Shown piece after piece: positions 49,101 to 59,539 of a stretch of 64,000 nt of DNA. The position numbers were made by a program, and so were the translations under genes. The notes under the pieces were generated by a model. It was not told where the DNA came from and did no database searches. It was given only the letters and a program-made list of their open reading frames with translations. Location: positions 186,001-250,000 of the forward strand of contig OY987267.1 of NCBI GenBank assembly GCA_963920665.1, given 5' to 3'. The stretch comes from Straminergon stramineum. Lineage: Eukaryota; Streptophyta; Bryopsida; Hypnales; Calliergonaceae. Position 1 is the first letter of the stretch. Every line of letters starts with the position of its first letter.

Positions 49101-52100
49101 ATGAGGTTATAGGGCTTAGCATGCACAAACCCAATCAATTTATGTTTTTTCAAAATCTATTCTATGATTTTTTTAAATGAATTTCTAATGTGATTTTTCC
49201 TCCAAGATCTAGTGTATTTGAGGCTCATTTCCAAGAGCCCTCAACACTACGGGAGGTCAAGATTGCAATGGGCATCCTTGCACAAAGTCTTGAATAGAAA
49301 AATCATAATCCTTCATTTTTAAGATTGGCTTTTTGATCCTAAAATAGACTTCAAAAAGAGTTCTCCAAAATATAAACTACTGATAATAGCAATTTGGTTG
49401 GGTTTTACTTAACTTCAAAGTTTTCAAAACACCAGAATCTGGTGCCTTGGGCATTTAGGGGTTAAGTTGGTCTGAAATAGGCTAGTACTAGGGGGGAATA
49501 AATATTTGGGCTACAGCTCGAGATATATTCCCTACTGCAGCCCGTGTAGTCGGGAGAAGTCGTGTAACCTTTGTGAAGTGTAATGGACAAGCAGGTGCAA
49601 CGACATGCCCTTTTGACTGTAGGCAACCTTGCATTTTGTTGGGAGAACCGGCGCACCTTAGTTGCATCTGAAAGTTTGAGAGACCTCCTATTGCGTCAAG
49701 CATCCGGTACAAATGCGACAGTCTGTAAAGCTGCTGCCCGAGCATTGGCCATTTTAGGTACAAATCTTACATTTACTTGTAGAAAGGCGTCGTACCCTTA
49801 TGCGCTCCTTGGTTGTGGTACGATTGTTGAGATTGCAATGGTGTCATTTTGTTCACACGTACATTCAACCAATTTGAAATGAGTTTATTACTATTCTGTG
49901 TAGCTCAAATTTTGTCAGTATGTGCTCACTGTATGGCTGAGAATGCTTAAAAGGTTAGTAATGTCAAGGTTTGTCGTCTCCGTTTGTATTCAGGTGAAAA
50001 TGAATATCTACGGCGGGCAGTACGTGGTCGGCCAGTCTCCAAACGAGGGTTGCGCATATTATCTATGGACGGTGGGGGTATGAGGGGAATGGCAACTGTA
50101 CAGATGCTAAGAAATATTGAGCGGGGAACAGGTCGACGTATTCATGAGATGTTTGATCTTATCTGTGGGACATCTACTGGTGGTATGCTTGCTGTAGCTT
50201 TGGGTATCAAGCTTATGGACCTGGATCAGTGTGAGGACATTTACAAGTCACTAGGTGAGTGAACGTGTGGTTGTAGAGTCTGTTTATGCTTCACATACCT
50301 TCGAGCTGATTTTCGATTATCATGTTAGTCATTCTCCTGTGAACATTGCGAACGAGAATACGGGCAGTACCTGCCACTTCTACCCTATGCGATTCATCCG
50401 TTCTTCTGTGGGGCTCATGGGCTGTAGCTGCGTGATGAGCCTCGTGAGTTATGATAGTAAAAGTTCTGTTGGATGTAGGAAAGCTTGTGTTTGCCGAGCC
50501 AATTCCAAAAGACAACGAAGCTGCCACATGGCGCGAAAAGATCGACCAGGTCTACAAAAGTTCGTCGCAAAATTTTCGGGTCGTGGTTCATGGGTCAAAG
50601 GTATTGGCTAGTTTTGTATGGGCGACTGGTTTCATATTCTCATCGGAACGGAAGACAAATAATGTTCTTTGTCATGTCTGTGTATTCCTTTTGTTGATAC
50701 CTTTGCATCATCTTGAATGTTTTTATTTAACTCCTCACAGAGTTTTTGTGGTCCTCAGCTTTTTGGTTTTGACATGTTACGTGCTCTTTAGTATTCAAAG
50801 CGAGAAGGAGGTATTAATCGGACGTTGTGGGCTTGACAACCAGCACAATGCGGAGCAATTTGAGCGTTTGCTGAAAGAGATGTGCGCGGATGAGGAGGGG
50901 GATCTTCTAGTTGAATCTGCAGTGAAGGGAGGTCCAAAAGTTTTCGTTGTTTCCGCTCTTGTCAGCGTTACTCCTGCACAGCCGTTTGTGTTTCGCAACT
51001 ACCAGGTATGTGATTTTGCAACTTACATCATTTCTGAGCTTGTCTTCATGAAGTGGTCATTATAATAACTCCAGCTTCTGTTATAATGTACTCTGTATCT
51101 TTTATGGCCTCCAGTGTCTATTCCAGTGTGAGCTATTTTTGAAATATGATTTTTGGTGGGTGTAGTATCCTCCAGGAACACCTGAGACAGCACCCTGGAC
51201 CAACGACGGGCCGGCGGCCTCCGTTTCTGGGACTCCCGCCACTGCGACTCCATTAATCACTCAAGCCGGACCGCGAAGAAGTGCCTTCATAGGCAGCTGT
51301 AAGCACCAAATATGGGAAGCCATCCGTGCATCATCTGCCGCTCCCTATTATCTCGATGACTTCTCACAAGGTTTGCCGTTTCCCAAAGTAGCACTCCTCG
51401 ACATGTGCGCATCGGTTTTGTCAGTTCTGATATGAGAACAATGGGTAACTAGGTTTGAGCATCACTATTTTGTGCGTTTGCAGAGTCCAATCGGTGGCAG
51501 GATGGGGCAATTGTCGCCAATAATCCAACCATTATTGCCATACGTGAAGCGCAGCTCATATGGCCAGACACTCCAATTGATTGTCTCGTCTCTATTGGGT
51601 GCGGTAATACGCCTACTAAGGTATGTCTCCTGTACTTCGCTTTCACGTTCATGAGGTCATGTCAGCATCCCAGTTGTTTCTTATGTCTTGCACACGGATG
51701 GTATCTCCTCCATGTACTGGAATGTTATTGATTTGTAAGCTTGACCTTTAGTGTTGGCACGTTGTGTGCACGAGACATGTTTGCAGCTTTTTTTAGCTGT
51801 CGTTGTCACGCATCAGTTAATTTTCTGGAACCAATGTAAAAGCTCAATATAAATCAAATAGTTGCAGTGTAAGTATTCTCTATCAAGGCCAGTCAGCTGA
51901 CTCAAAGCATTAGCTAGTAACTTTTGTTTCTGGTCATTGTAGGCACGCGGCAAAGGAGGGTGGCGGTATCTGGACACTGGTCAGGTACTGATTGAGAGTG
52001 CCTGCTCTGTTGAGAGAGTGGAAGAAGCTTTGGACACTCTGCTTCCCATGCTTCCAAACCTGCAGTATTACCGCTTCAATCCAAGTAAGATAATAGGACC

Positions 52101-54817
52101 CGTTTTAGCTGCATTATCCGTCTAACCCGTTTATTGATTCCCTTGGGAAAGGTGACATTGGTTGATATTCAACGAGATCTCCATGCAGAATTATGGATAA
52201 ATCTCTTACTATATTTTGACCGGCTGTGAAGGCCCGAAAGGTCATCTGAATCAGCTTAATCTCTGTGGAACCCCGTTGCTTAGTTCCAGTATCTTCTTCA
52301 GTCGTTGATGTTTCAAGGGTATGCGCCAATGTATGTACAACTGTCGTTGCTGTTGTTGTTGTACACAGTTGACGAAAGTTGTGTGATGGAGTTGGACGAG
52401 ACGGACCCTGCCGTCTGGTTGAAGTTGGAAACTGCCACCCAAGAATATGTGGATGCAAATGCTGCCGTATTTGAAGCTGCCTGTAATGCTATTGCACCAC
52501 TTTCTCAAGAAGAAGACCTCTGGCTGGACAAAACTCGCTCTTCACGAGGAGGTCCCAGAGGCTCACAATTTGCGAAAGGTATGTTCCGTTATATTTTCAG
52601 GAGCATACGAACTTTTAAACTGACGTTCTAGTGGTGAAGATGTTAATCCTGCATAACTCCACTTTTTGAATGCCATCGCTAAGCGCCTTCTCGAGAATTA
52701 AGGTCGTTGATGAGAGTTTTGTGATATTCCCTCCGAATGCTTTCCGGACACTCCCCTGACCCGTCTCTCGAGTATTTCTTTTGAAAGTTACCGTGGTTTT
52801 CCTTTCTTATATTAAAATGAGACACTCTGAGTTTTTCTACGATTCTGTCCCCAAACAAGAATATTCTAGAGATTATACTCAAAATTCTACGATTCTGGCT
52901 TTTTTACTGACAAGTCTCTGCACGAGTGCTGGCAGGAGATGAATTGACTGTCGTAGGCATTGGATTGAGACGAAGAATTCTTCTTGTTGAAGGGTGTCGG
53001 AGCCCTGAGATTGTCAAGCCATGGCGACACGCCCGCATTGTAGAGGGCTTCTGTGCACGTCATGGTCTCAAGTTAGAGCTATTCAGTTATAAAAGCTTAC
53101 CTCCGCCGATCTCTGTACCACAAACCTCCAATTCTCCATTTGCATCGCCATTACTGGGTCCAAGAAGTCCGCGGCTGCAAGGTTCAGAGCCTGGACTACA
53201 GTCCTTTAAACCCAATGATGGAATGCCACCGCTAAATCTCGGTCCTAGCTTCATGAAGGGCAGCCACTCACCTCCATGGTCACCACCTTTAGGCCCTCAT
53301 CAACTTGCCCCACCTGTCATGGCTCTGCAAGAAAAGCTACATGGCTCTCCTCAAGTGGGCGTTGTTCATCTTGCACTTCACAGTGATGTTACTGGCATGA
53401 TTCTAAGGTGGATTCTCTCTCTTCCTTACCGGACCTTTCATTCTTGGTTTCAATTTTTATGTAAGTGCAGTTCTGCTTCGTATCCTGCAACATATGGAGC
53501 TCGTTTCTTTTCTCTAACTTTAGAAGCTCACATTTTGTAATGAGGGATGATAGAGCGTCAGGATTTTATTTTACTTGTAGCTCCATGTCTTGTCAAAACT
53601 TGTGACATTAATAGCAATACCTGATTTGGACAATAATTGTCTAATCATAAAATGTTCCACTTCCGAGCAGCTGGCGAAGTGATCTGTTCGCAGTAGCAGA
53701 ACCTGGAGAAAAAGCAACGGAGTTTCTGCAGAATGTGATTAATGGCATGCGGTTAGGATCAACAGGCAAGGCAAGGGTATCGCTTCCGCGAATCTCAAAT
53801 CTAGCGGATCTTGTCGCTGGGTTCCCAAGGTTCAGCGTGAGTGGGACCCTTTATCGTTTCATGGGGCGTCATACTCAGGTGGGCTTGCCTGACCTATTTA
53901 TCCCTGGATTAGCGATTTTGGACGCATTAGTATGCACCACGAAGCATAGAAATTCGATTTGGGAGGAAACGTGATGGCAAGTGGCCGTGTGTATACAATC
54001 ATATTTGGCAGTAATTGCACTCCTCTAGTTCTTTTGAACTTTCATGGAATAGTCTTCGGTGTCCTTACAGCAGCATATCTGTACAAGGATCGTCAATTGG
54101 AACTTACTGTAAGTTCCGAGAACCTTACATTCTGATGAAGAAAGAAACTCGTGGCAGGTCTTGGAAGATGGTCAGGAGGTGGGCTCCTACATGTTTCGCA
54201 GAACGCTGGCATCGGTTCACCTGACTGCGGACGATGTGCGCTGGATGGTGAGCAGATTAGTGTAATTCTGTTGTGAATTGCGGCACCGTGTCCTAGGAAT
54301 TGAGAACTCATTAGCAATTCCACATTTACCTGTATTAACAGGGAGGTATGTTTCGCAGGTCGGGGCTTGGCGAGATCGTATAGTCTTGTGTATGGGGAAG
54401 CAGGGACCGCCAGCGACGGTGGTGAAAGCCTTTTTGGAGGCAGGAGCAAAGGCAGTAATCGTATCGGCAGTAGAGACGGACATGCAGGTCACGAATGGGG
54501 GGGATGGGCTGACACCAGAAGGCCGGCGCCACGCAGAGGAGGCGCATGATGTAGGACGATTCGTGATAGAGGAGGAAGACGAAGACGGGGATGATACCGA
54601 GGAGAGCGGCCCGGAGAGTGACTGGGAGGACAGCGATTTCGAGAGGTCGGAGAAACACATGGAACGGCAAGAGGTTGAAGAGAGAGACTTGGCAGCTTTT
54701 GTTGGTGTGATCTATGACTCCCTCTTTCATCAGGGCTTGGGCGTTGATACTGCTCTGCACTTGGCCCTGGAAAGTCATCCCAAACAGCACTACAAGTGCA
54801 TTTTGCCCGTAGTCTAG
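46163..54817 (+). CDS. PLA1 (pPLA-I): Patatin-like phospholipase A with LRR and armadillo-like regions (pPLA-I type), 18 exons, intact
   Basis: A lipid acyl hydrolase homologous to Arabidopsis pPLA-I (At1g61850), acting on membrane glycero- and galactolipids; that family is linked to chloroplast lipids and jasmonate supply. Exons: 46163-46735, 47062-47209, 47324-47402, 47613-47766, 48123-48332, 48479-48730, 49595-49757, 49994-50254, 50479-50600, 50844-51005, 51166-51370, 51484-51620, 51943-52084, 52369-52578, 52936-53407, 53671-53878, 54158-54247, 54359-54817. All phases agree, giving 1348 residues, near the family length. Start MSWVPGWKRQVDAFHLTLGY matches the family N-terminus. LRRs (LPLLEKLYLDNNKITLLP), armadillo-like helices (QACIALASLAVDGAVGVRLM), then the patatin domain: DGGGMRG oxyanion loop, GTSTGG nucleophile elbow, catalytic DGA (WQDGAIVANNP). 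The tail is acidic. Intron 6 carries a TTAA element. Low doubt on identity; single splice sites such as the AAG acceptor before exon 6 are less sure. Confidence 0.95.
48823..49465. mobile_element. TTAA-flanked piggyBac-like MITE, family I, 643 bp, in pPLA-I intron 6
   Basis: The element begins TTAACCCCTAAATGCCC and ends GGGCATTTAGGGGTTAA; the inverted ends match perfectly over 22 bp including TTAA. TTAA target duplication with termini starting CCC is the signature of the piggyBac superfamily. It encodes no transposase. It fills most of the intron between exons 6 and 7 and leaves both splice sites intact. A diverged relative is at 43047-43684. Confidence 0.8.
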
Positions 54818-55156
54818 ATCAGAAGCTTCTATCACCAGAGGCACTTATTAGGCGACTTGGTGCCCGGACAGGGTGTCTGTCCTGCTTGCTGCTGAGAGAT
54901 GTGTTCTCATTCCAGTCAGACTTTTGAATCCGGGGACGCTTCTATCCTGTTATCCCGCTAATGTTGCTAGACAGCCAAGCCAGTCTACGTGCAGCGGCCC
55001 ACAAGATCATGTGTATCTACAAACAGTTCAAGCAGTCATTCTTTAATCCTTCATTCTTACCGGTTTAGAGGAAGTCAATACCTTTTCCTCTTATGAATCC
55101 AGCGGTCTATTGTAAGCCTCGAAATTCTGATGTGATTTTTCATAACATTTCAATTC

Positions 55157-55162
55157 AATAAA
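55157..55162 (+). terminator. Candidate poly(A) signal of the pPLA-I gene
   Basis: AATAAA lies 340 bp after the stop codon, in a T-rich stretch; it is the clearest signal before the TTAA-type repeat begins at 55245. Confidence 0.4.
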
Positions 55163-55244
55163 TCTCAACACGAAGATCATAGCTTGTTCTTGAAGTAAGA
55201 TTTCTCCTTTAAAAATAACAAAATCTTCAAATTCTATGGAGAAT

Positions 55245-55703
55245 TTAACCCTGGACTGTCCAGACTCATCTCCAGAATTGACGATTTGAGAAAAATCGTT
55301 TTAAACTGCCATTTGGAAGCAAATTTTGGAATTGACATATGAACAAAAGTTGTAGACTGAGTTGTAGATTCCAGTCCATACAGTTAGATTCATGAATGCT
55401 ATCACCAATGTTTTTTTATAAATATCTCAGGGAAATTTCAAAATTCCTTCTAAATTTGATTACAAGTAAAATATTGTCATCTTTTTAGTAAAATTTATTA
55501 GAATGGATTTAGGTTCTCTTTACATGGTTTTTTGAGATTTTTGTGTTCTTGAAATCTATAACCTCATTTTTGCAAATTCAATTTTGAACTAGAGTCAATG
55601 CAATTTTGACTTGGTCAACAACTTGATATAATTGCACATTGGTAAATTTAGAAAAATGTGTACTCCCATGCCCCCAAATAATTCCATGGTTTGAAAACAT
55701 TGG
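55245..55703. mobile_element. TTAA-type element, family II, right end degraded
   Basis: It starts TTAACCCTGGACTGTCCAGACTC and matches the element at 62755-63296 over more than 400 bp (for example GACGATTTGAGAAAAATC, GGAATTGACATATGAACAAA, TTAGATTCATGAATGCTATC, AATTCCTTCTAAATTTGATT). The similarity fades near 55680; a GGTTAA near 55700 may be the degraded right end. It lies between the convergent pPLA-I and Deltex-like genes; 55704-56175 holds no other feature than the probable 3' region of the minus-strand gene. Confidence 0.6.
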
Positions 55704-56175
55704 TTAAAATAAGCTTAGTTTGGAATTGCATTAGAAAAAACAAATATGCAAAGAACAATTTTTCATAGTATTGTATTGCAATGGTACACATACTTCAAGC
55801 ATACAATACTATAACACATATTTTAAGCACATGAAGGGTGTCTCTAAATCACAACGCAGAGGTTTCACCCAACTAAACTACTGGTGCAACGCTAAACTGA
55901 GCTTTCTATCGTCTATTGTACTGGTGATCCACTTCTGCACTACTCTCTAGACTTATGGGGCTAGTGATCTATGCAGTCAAGTAGCATACCAGTACTCTAA
56001 AATTATGCAAAATACATTTCCACAAGTTCCTTTCCACAGTGGTCCTCGCCTACTAACCGCAAAATACAAGGGAAATAGTAAAACTGAGCCCCAGTATGTA
56101 CAAATTACTTATATACAATTTACATTTGAGTGATGCATTGTCGCACGTAACCGTCACTTGGTTCGAGCATACATT

Positions 56176-58513
56176 TCACCTCACGCCCTTTTCAGCAAGT
56201 TCTGCCTTGACTCGAGCAAAATATGTAGGGTCAGGCTGCAAGGACAAAACAAATGAACCCCAAAGTTAAGAGTGAGTTTTGAATAAAAATCTTCCTCCTA
56301 AAGGCAAAATGAGTAAAAGCACAAAGCAGAATACCTTCAAAAATTCCAGCAAAAATTGTGGGCTCATCGCAGTGTGCAGAATTGATGCTCTAGAGCAACT
56401 AGACGAAAGAATGCCAGTAATCAATTTTACTTCAAGCGAATAGAACAGAAGTTGTACAACACTCACATAACCAAAGTTGCTTGGACCTCCCCAAGTATTT
56501 GTCTTGTGATGCACCCCTGACCATCTGTAACAAAAATAAAACGATGAGGTTGATTCAAAATAAGACACAAATAGGTAAGAAAAAAAACACTGCCGTAATG
56601 ATGCAAATGGATTCAGAATCTGCCAAGAAAACCTTGGTCCAGCAACAATAGCCCGTACATTTGTTTCCAACAAACCTATCCAATTCAAATTTCTCATGCT
56701 GTGAAATCTTTACCACAGCCTACAATATTTACGTCATATTCACGTCAAGTTTCTCCAAGACATTATGGACAACAGTCAATACAAGAAACAAAACATAAAG
56801 TAACAGAAGAAAAACACTTACGTGACAACATCCCTTTGCCCTGTAGTGATTGAGGTACCCACACTGAACAGCAATCTACGATCCCAAGCTGTCTTCAAAA
56901 GACTCAGCACATTTTCACCTTCTTTAGTTGAAGGTAGATATGCAACCCGCCTAGTGCCTGTATAGCGTCGTCCTGGATTTGGGTGCTCAGGACCCTGTTC
57001 AAACAAACCTCTTAGAAAACAAAATTGATACAACCTAGATCCAACGCTGTCACCCTCCATTGAGACAGCGGATCGTGGTGCCACACTCACATGCTGAAAT
57101 CATTAAATCATAGAGCAAAGTCAAGAATAATGAGTGAAATGGATTAGAAAACTCACTTGTATACCGCTTGGAAAGTTATACTGTATTTGGATGATGTCGA
57201 CATCAGGGAAACCTTCAAGACCACTCCCAAACCCAGGACTAGCTACAGGAATAGTGCGCACGCTCATTGTTCCGTTTGGTTGAATTCCAGTTATGACACC
57301 ATATGCCATGGTACACACTGGGCAGGTAGGGCGAGTCTCAAACCACCGCATAATACAATTCTTGCAGAAGACATGTCGGCACTTGGCCAATATCACAGCG
57401 TTCTTCTCCCTTAAATTCATCACACATATGGGGCAATCATTGTCATCTGAGCTCTCCACATAGGGCTGTAGATCACTCGCATCATAGGAGAGAGACACTG
57501 CCCCAGCTGAAATTGATGGGTCTGGTACGGATACCACATGCGGAGAATGAGAGGCTAGAGGGGCGCTCGATGAAGCAGTGGGTCCAGCCATAGCCGCTAC
57601 TGCTGAGGCAACTGATCCTGATCCAGGAGAGGTTAGCCGCCTTCGAACTTTGCGCGAGTAATGTGAGAAGAGATTCTTTTGTACTGCATCTGCCTCAAAC
57701 TCCACATTATACTTTTGATGATTTATACGGATGGAAACCCCAGCAGGCGCATAAGCTTGAAAATAGGCATTAGAAGTGCTATTGCACTGCCCCCACGCAC
57801 TCTCAATCTGAAAATTGATCGATAGATCATAAGAATGCCATTGCTGCGATACATCCTCCCACCATTGCCAATCAGCGGTTCCCGATTGCGGGTCCACGTT
57901 CCTCCTCACGGGCCTTGAGCGTCCAGAACTCCAATTTTTCTATCACACATCCCCAACTACACAATCAATTGATCGCCAAACGACATCAAACGAATTCACA
58001 TATTGCACAAGAGAATTGTCATTCCCCATCATCAAATCCTAGAAAAGGGAGGAAACCCAGAGAATGCAATGGGGAGACTCAAGTTTTCCTACTTTGTGCA
58101 ACATTCAAAAATCCAAAATCCAAAAATCCAAAATTTATTAAAAAGTGGAAAAGAGAAAACTATGACTTTACCCGTCCATTGGCCAAAACACAATCTACGA
58201 GGTAATGGGACGGAACACAGTCCAGGAGGCCAGTAAATACAACCAGATTGTCAAGACACTTAATACGTAATACCATACAAAAAGCACTAAACCAGAGTAG
58301 GCCAAGAAGAGGGATTGGGAGGAGTACCTGGCAAGGAGACTGCGATTGGAACGTAATCAAGTGAGAAGGGGCCGAGTGAGAGGAGTCAATGTGCAAGTCG
58401 ATGGAAGGTTGGTGCCCCTGGAAAGCGGCTTCGATAGCCTGGGAGAAAACGGGAGCGAAAGGTCTCCACAGCAGAGCATCGTTCATCCACTCCCATCCAA
58501 AAGACAATGCCAT
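56176..58513 (-). CDS. Deltex-like E3 ubiquitin ligase: tandem WWE, RING, Deltex C-terminal domain; intact
   Basis: Exons on the minus strand: 58513-58328, 57939-57157, 56994-56822, 56524-56467, 56235-56176; phases agree (0, 0, 2, 0) and give 419 residues. WWE 1 (about 5-70) has WEWMNDALLWRPFAPVFSQA and ends SSGRSRPVRRNV as in Deltex; WWE 2 (about 75-145) has WQWWEDVSQQWHSYDLS. A Ser/Ala linker follows, then a C3HC4 RING (CPICVMNLREKNAVI, CRHVFCKNCI, CPVC; about 219-260), then a Deltex C-terminal domain: FPSGIQ, HPNPGRRYTGTRRVAYLP, SITTGQRDVVTWSGVHHKT, FGYPDPTYFARVKAELAEKG. In animals WWE domains bind ADP-ribose or Notch and the RING-DTC unit ubiquitinates, including ADP-ribosylated substrates. 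The first His of VHHKT and the Glu of KAEL are kept; Phe precedes GYPDP where human DTX2 has His (from memory). Deltex is best known from animals and I know none in Arabidopsis. Confidence 0.9.
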
Positions 58514-59539
58514 GGCCGCTGGAAGTGCAACTTGACTGACAGAAGGAGCACGGGGACAACCCTACGCAGACAGTAGCAAGCAGACGTGAGCGGAAAGAAA
58601 GCAGAGGCGACTGGAAAGAGAGCAGGGCAAGGATTGCTGAAGAAAGGCACGGGAAGAGGAAGAAGAAGGTGAGACACCCCTTTTGTGTTGTGTGAAGAAC
58701 GAGAATGGAGAATGGTGAACGAGATTCACCTGCGCAAATTATGAAGCTCTCAAACGCAAATCCACTTGTATCTGTAGCTGCACCTCTTTCAATCGTGCAT
58801 GCTCGATCGCTACAAAACTCCAAACCCTAAGTAAGCCCCAAGTCTTCTGGATTTAAGAAAATGAGCAGAAATTCCAATGCTTTTCAATGAAGGAACTAAA
58901 GGAAAAGGCTGTACAGACGAACGACAACAGCAACGAGAGCAAGACATCCAAAACGAGATATTCTATAGAGGATTGACAACGGCAACAAGAGTAGTGCAGC
59001 GCGGCGAGATCACCTGAGAAAAAACGTGAAATAAATTCTGGGGATTCAGAAAATACGAAATGCAGCAGCTTCAATTCCAAAGTGCACGCATTAGTGCACT
59101 ACTCTTTACCGCGGATCGAAGGTTAAAACGCCAGGCAGGGTGGAGCAAGAAGCGAAGCGGTGAAACTTGAATTTTTCCCTGTAACTTAGTGATCTTCGAA
59201 AGATAATGGAACCCTAAATAAGGAGAAAGGCCAGTGATGTCGGCAACACTCTCGGAAACAACAAGCAGGCGAAGATGACACTTCGGAGCAGTATCCTACG
59301 TGACGATCCGTGAAATCGTTCGTCCGTCGACAACAAGACTTGTTGGCGTGGTGTTGAAGCCCCTCTTCAGTTGTCGCGCCGTCCGTCCGTCCGTCGACCA
59401 CGAGACTTGTTGGCGTGATATTGAAGACCCCTCTTCAGTTGTCGCGCCGTCCATCTGTCCGTCCTGGGCTGCCCTGAAGCTCTTGCAAAGCACGGAATGT
59501 CCGTCAGGCTTCTCGTCCAAGGCGCTAAGTTATGTTTTT
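58514..59539. promoter_or_regulatory. Shared 1-kb region between divergent Deltex-like and cysteine synthase genes
   Basis: The two genes are head to head with 1026 bp between start codons, so both promoters and 5' leaders must lie here (or in further upstream exons). The region is unique apart from a 68-bp direct duplication. No TATA or other element can be assigned with confidence. Confidence 0.45.
59321..59455. repeat. Tandem duplication of a 68-bp unit
   Basis: CGTCCGTCGACAACAAGACTT at 59321 recurs as CGTCCGTCGACCACGAGACTT at 59389; both units continue TGTTGGCGTG, TTGAAG, CCCTCTTCAGTTGTCGCGCC. It lies upstream of the proposed cysteine synthase start. The unit also contains short CGTC runs (CCGTCCGTCCGTCC). 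Confidence 0.85.

Noticed and set aside
58386..58823. 145-codon minus-strand frame overlapping exon 1 of the Deltex-like gene
   Set aside because: It is in another frame from WWE 1, is Ser/Phe/Leu-rich, and has no conserved domain.
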